This document shows, one piece after another, positions 5,956 to 8,040 of a stretch of 8,040 nt of DNA. Every line of letters begins with the position of its first letter. Within the stretch, counting starts at the first letter, position 1. The notes under the pieces are model-generated. The model worked only from the letters and a program-made list of their open reading frames with translations, did no database searches and had not been told where the DNA came from. Position numbers and translations under genes: made by a program. The stretch comes from Bermanella sp041589295 (lineage in GTDB: Bacteria > Pseudomonadota > Gammaproteobacteria > Pseudomonadales > Oceanobacteraceae), in the NCBI GenBank assembly GCA_041589295.1, contig JBFHVZ010000194.1, positions 1 through 8,040 of the forward strand, read 5' to 3'.

Positions 5956-6879
5956 TCATTGGCTGGACGAAGTACTCGTACAGGCAAGGTCAATGGCCAG
6001 CTTTAGTTCCTCAACCTGTCGTAAGCGTTTAACCTGTTCAAAAAATCCTTCCGCTTCGGGGTAGGTTAATTTCAAAAAAGCCAACCACTGTTTCACCCGT
6101 GGCACGCTGTAATGGGCTTCATTGTTGTTCGCCATTAAATCTAGCATGCGGTGCAAATTAGGCAGCATGTGTTGCCAAGTTTGCGGGGTGTGCTCAAAAC
6201 CTTGTTCGTACTGTTTAATCCATCTCGCTAAATCCGGTCGCGCAACCGCACCGCGCCCGATCATGATTTGGTCACAGCCGCTGGCCGTTTTGCAGGCTAG
6301 ATAGTCCTCTAAATTCCATACTTCACCATTGGCCACGATGGGAATGGATACTTGCTCTTTTATGCGTGCAATCCAATGCCAGTGCGCGGGTGGTTTATAA
6401 CCTTCAACTTTAGTGCGTGCGTGAATGCACAGCTCGCTGATGCCGGACGCAGCAACCGCTTGTGCGTTTTCGATGGCCAGCGACTTATCATCAAAACCTA
6501 AACGCATCTTAGCCGTGAGTGGCACTTCTTCAGGTAATGCTCTGCGAATGGCGGACAGAATGCGACAAATGCGTTCAGGCTCGCGCAGCAAAATAGCACC
6601 GCCCATATTTTTATTTACGGTTTTTGAAGGACAACCAAAGTTAATATCAATAACGGGCGCGCCCAGTTCGGCACCACGACAGGCGTTTTCGGCCATGGCG
6701 ACTGGGTCGCTGCCAAGAAGTTGCAAATGAACAGGTGTACCGCTTGGTGTTTGCCAGCCGGTCAGCGACTCTGGGCAAAGTCGGTGAAACACCCGCTCGG
6801 GTAATAGCCGATCTACCACGCGCAAAAATTCTGTCACGCAATGATCAAACGCTCCATCAGCGGTGAGCAGTGTGCGCAT
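5956..6879 (-). CDS. dusC: tRNA-dihydrouridine synthase C, N-terminus cut off by a nonsense codon
   Basis: DusC is an FMN- and NADPH-dependent enzyme that reduces uridine 16 in the tRNA D-loop. The 307 codons from ATG 6879 match the family well: CVTEFLRVVDRLLP, TPSGTPVHLQLLG, VIDINFGCPSKTVNKNMGG with the catalytic Cys (83 here, 98 when the upstream codons are counted, the E. coli DusC number), KMRLGFDD, IHARTKVEGY, VANGEVW, CDQIMIGRGA and VKQWLAFL. However, this ATG has no ribosome binding site, and the protein would lack the first strand with the FMN-contacting APMEG motif. That motif is present just upstream in the same frame (6924-6883), followed by TAA at 6882-6880. The Leu codon expected there could have become TAA by one base change (TTA to TAA). 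Either this is a recent pseudogene or a shortened product is made by re-initiation at TAAATG. The gene converges on the hno operon with a 67-base gap. Confidence 0.85.
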   Translation of the reverse strand: MRTLLTADGAFDHCVTEFLRVVDRLLPERVFHRLCPESLTGWQTPSGTPVHLQLLGSDPVAMAENACRGAELGAPVIDINFGCPSKTVNKNMGGAILLREPERICRILSAIRRALPEEVPLTAKMRLGFDDKSLAIENAQAVAASGISELCIHARTKVEGYKPPAHWHWIARIKEQVSIPIVANGEVWNLEDYLACKTASGCDQIMIGRGAVARPDLARWIKQYEQGFEHTPQTWQHMLPNLHRMLDLMANNNEAHYSVPRVKQWLAFLKLTYPEAEGFFEQVKRLRQVEELKLAIDLACTSTSSSQ

Positions 6880-6924
6880 TTATTGATCAACAAGGCCTTC
6901 CATCGGCGCCAGAATAAGTTTCAT
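6880..6924 (-). pseudogene. dusC: Detached N-terminal codons of dusC with in-frame TAA
   Basis: On the minus strand, ATG (6924-6922) opens 14 codons reading MKLILAPMEGLVDQ, then TAA (6882-6880), directly followed by the ATG of the long dusC frame. ILAPMEG is the conserved first beta strand and FMN-binding loop of the Dus family. It joins the downstream MRTLLT with no gap or frame change relative to E. coli DusC (APMEGVLDSLVRELLT), the TAA standing at the second Leu of that stretch. I see no clear ribosome binding site before ATG 6924. Confidence 0.85.
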
Positions 6925-6963
6925 GTTTGGCGGAATTTACAGCTGGAATAGAAAAGGGCGCGC

Positions 6964-6969
6964 ATTATA
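6964..6969 (-). promoter_or_regulatory. -10 element of the dusC promoter
   Basis: A perfect TATAAT on the minus strand lies 40 bases upstream of the original dusC ATG (6924). No good -35 is found at 16-18 bases (the sequence there reads about ATGCGG). Transcription would start near 6957. The promoter appears intact despite the broken reading frame. Confidence 0.5.
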
Positions 6970-7025
6970 GAGAACCCATGCCGAAACCGCATCTGCGTCG
7001 CGTTTTTTGTTCATTAAATTTAAGA

Positions 7026-7050
7026 AAAACCCGAAGAAAACTCGGGTTTT
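7026..7050. terminator. Intrinsic terminator hairpin, possibly bidirectional
   Basis: The stem CCCGA/TCGGG (7030-7034 with 7042-7046, loop AGAAAAC) is extended by four A-T pairs (7026-7029 with 7047-7050). T-runs follow on the plus strand (TTTTATT), and on the minus strand U-rich sequence also follows. No gene ends here in either direction. It may insulate dusC from leftward transcription, act as a leader attenuator for oad, or end an unrecognised short transcript. Confidence 0.6.
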
Positions 7051-7155
7051 ATTGACCTTAACGGTGGCGTTTTGAATTTGCTTAAGCCCTTGATTTCCAG
7101 TAAATTACGGCGAGTTTTTGTCTGCCCTGTTTAGATTTTAGGCAGATAACAAGAG

Positions 7156-7178
7156 TTTTGATTAATTATTGATCAAAA
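7156..7178. repeat. AT-rich dyad TTTTGAT-N9-ATCAAAA upstream of oadG
   Basis: A perfect 7-base inverted repeat with a 9-base AT spacer lies about 60 bases before oadG. Half-sites look like FNR or CRP-family TTGAT/ATCAA arms, but the spacing (9 rather than 4) does not fit those. It could be an operator for another dimeric regulator. Confidence 0.4.
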
Positions 7179-7238
7179 ACCACTGTTTAGTGTGCGTGCC
7201 ATTGCACCTAAACGGATACCGTTAGTAAGGAGTGGATT

Positions 7239-7478
7239 ATGTCCCAATTGATGGCTGACGGCCTTGGCTTGATGGGGTTCGGCATGGGCACGGTTTTCGT
7301 GTTCTTAATCATTTTGATTTTTGCCACCTCGTTCATGTCTACCCTGGTTGCTAAGTTCTTGCCAGATCCGCCACCGGCGCCTGTCAAACCTACCAATGCA
7401 CCAGCCCAAGGTGTCGATCCGCAGTTGCTGAAAGTGCTGTCTGCGGCAGTAAAAGAGTATCGCGCTCGCCAAAAGTAA
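7239..7478 (+). CDS. oadG: Oxaloacetate decarboxylase gamma subunit
   Basis: OadG is the small membrane subunit of the Na+-pumping oxaloacetate decarboxylase. It anchors the alpha subunit to the membrane beta subunit and helps assembly. The 79 residues show the family layout: a short start, one transmembrane helix (about 11-37, FVFLIILIFATSF), a Pro/Ala-rich linker (about 42-57, LPDPPPAPVKP) and a charged C-terminal helix ending KEYRARQK that contacts OadA. Similarity in this family is low, but the next gene is clearly oadA and the order oadG-oadA is the usual one. TAAGGAG (7226-7232) lies six bases before the ATG. OadA follows after 46 bases, so the two are cotranscribed. Confidence 0.92.
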   Translation: MSQLMADGLGLMGFGMGTVFVFLIILIFATSFMSTLVAKFLPDPPPAPVKPTNAPAQGVDPQLLKVLSAAVKEYRARQK

Positions 7479-7524
7479 GCGTGTATTCGGACTCAACGAA
7501 CAACATTTATAAAGGCCATTACAA

Positions 7525-8040
7525 ATGACCGTTAAAAAACCATTAGGCATTACGGACGTCGTTTTACGCGACGCTCACCAATCACTTTTCGCCACTCGCA
7601 TGCGTATTGACGACATGCTGCCCATCGCTGAGAAACTGGACCAAGTAGGATACTGGTCTTTGGAATCTTGGGGTGGTGCGACTTTCGATTCCTGCATCCG
7701 TTTCTTGGGTGAAGATCCATGGGATCGTATCCGTGAATTCAAAAAGGCCATGCCAAACACCAAGCATCAAATGCTGCTGCGTGGCCAAAACCTATTGGGC
7801 TACCGTCACTATGCTGACGATGTAGTTGAAAAGTTCGTTGAGCGCGCTGCGACCAACGGCGTGGACGTATTCCGCGTATTCGACGCGATGAATGATCCAC
7901 GTAACCTGCAAACTGCCATCAAAGCAGTTAAGGCTAACGGCAAGCACGCGCAAGGTACTCTGTCTTACACCACGTCTCCTGTTCACAACATGGAAGCTTG
8001 GTTGGGTCTGGCGAAGCAGATCGAAGATCTGGGCGCAGAC
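7525..8040 (+). CDS. oadA: Oxaloacetate decarboxylase alpha subunit (3'-partial)
   Basis: The first 172 codons are present; the frame is open to the right edge. This is the start of the carboxyltransferase TIM barrel, which moves CO2 from oxaloacetate to biotin on the same chain; the beta subunit then decarboxylates it and pumps Na+. The sequence matches closely: GITDVVLRDAHQSLFATRMR with the metal-binding Asp16, then SLESWGGATFDSCIRFL, EDPWDRIR, MLLRGQNLLGYRHYADDVV, VFRVFDAMND and GTLSYTTSPVH. The catalytic Lys, the metal-binding His pair and the biotinyl domain should lie beyond the window, as should oadB. The early part resembles the carboxyltransferase of pyruvate carboxylase subunit B, but the oadG gene just upstream decides for oadA. 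AAAGG (7511-7515) precedes ATG 7525 by nine bases. Confidence 0.95.
   Translation, partial: MTVKKPLGITDVVLRDAHQSLFATRMRIDDMLPIAEKLDQVGYWSLESWGGATFDSCIRFLGEDPWDRIREFKKAMPNTKHQMLLRGQNLLGYRHYADDVVEKFVERAATNGVDVFRVFDAMNDPRNLQTAIKAVKANGKHAQGTLSYTTSPVHNMEAWLGLAKQIEDLGAD

Larger units (their letters stand above)
6925..7238. other. Intergenic region between dusC and oadG
   Basis: This 314-base divergent gap has no convincing gene on either strand. From left to right it holds the dusC promoter (-10 at 6964-6969), a hairpin terminator with no obvious parent gene (7026-7050), an inverted repeat TCTGCC/GGCAGA (7121-7126 and 7141-7146), an AT-rich dyad TTTTGAT-N9-ATCAAAA (7156-7178), a short CACT-gttt-AGTG hairpin (7181-7192), an AACGG-ata-CCGTT hairpin (7211-7223), and the oadG ribosome binding site (7226-7233). 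I found no strong sigma-70 promoter for oadG. Confidence 0.6.

Noticed and set aside
7156..7178. FNR box upstream of oadG
   Set aside because: FNR sites are TTGAT-N4-ATCAA; here the spacer is nine bases, so only the half-sites match.
7191..7206. Sigma-54 promoter upstream of oadG
   Set aside because: TTGCA resembles a -12 element, but the -24 GG is missing at the required spacing.
7305..7550. Minus-strand frame over oadG and the oadA start
   Set aside because: It is antisense to two well-supported genes and shows no recognisable motif.

Overview
The window looks like a piece of a free-living, probably aquatic, gammaproteobacterial chromosome. It carries a gammaproteobacterial-type KdsA (Kdo synthesis for LPS), an H-NOX nitric-oxide signalling cluster resembling the Hno system of Shewanella, a DusC-type tRNA-dihydrouridine synthase, and the start of an oadGA(B) sodium-pump operon. 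Base composition and gene style look uniform throughout. I see no insertion sequence, tRNA, rRNA, CRISPR array or prophage gene. I cannot assign a genus; an Oceanospirillales-like or Vibrio/Shewanella-like marine bacterium would fit.

Layout. (a) 2-1261 (+): the 3' part of a GT4-like glycosyltransferase, cut by the left edge, with a basic 'RKxRKFxRxPKxFFxD' tail. (b) 1379-2218 (+): kdsA with its own probable promoter. It ends at a bidirectional hairpin terminator (2246-2275) shared with the convergent gene. (c) 2274-3569 (-): response regulator with a degenerate HD-GYP domain (HnoD-like). (d) 3570-3725: divergent intergenic region with a good promoter for the leftward gene and a series of TGWCTA-like boxes lying on it. 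(e) 3726-5888 (+): tight operon of an HTH-REC regulator (HnoC-like), an H-NOX haem protein and a soluble histidine kinase (HnoK-like). (f) 5956-6924 (-): dusC, whose frame is interrupted by a TAA at codon 15. (g) 6925-7238: non-coding region with a TATAAT for dusC, an orphan terminator and several inverted repeats. (h) 7239-8040 (+): oadG and the first 172 codons of oadA, cut by the right edge.

How the parts work together. The central block (2274-5888) reads as one sensory circuit. H-NOX binds NO at a haem and controls the kinase, which has no sensor domain of its own. The kinase then phosphorylates two receiver proteins: an HTH-REC protein (transcription) and a REC plus inactive HD-GYP protein (allosteric regulator). 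In the Shewanella Hno network a third regulator, the EAL phosphodiesterase HnoB, is the c-di-GMP-degrading output that HnoD modulates. No EAL or GGDEF gene is present here, so the enzymatic output must lie elsewhere or differ. This is the most interesting system in the window, but it is a variant of a known network rather than a wholly new one. The second notable point is the dusC nonsense codon, which separates the conserved FMN-binding 'APMEG' start from the rest of an otherwise intact enzyme.
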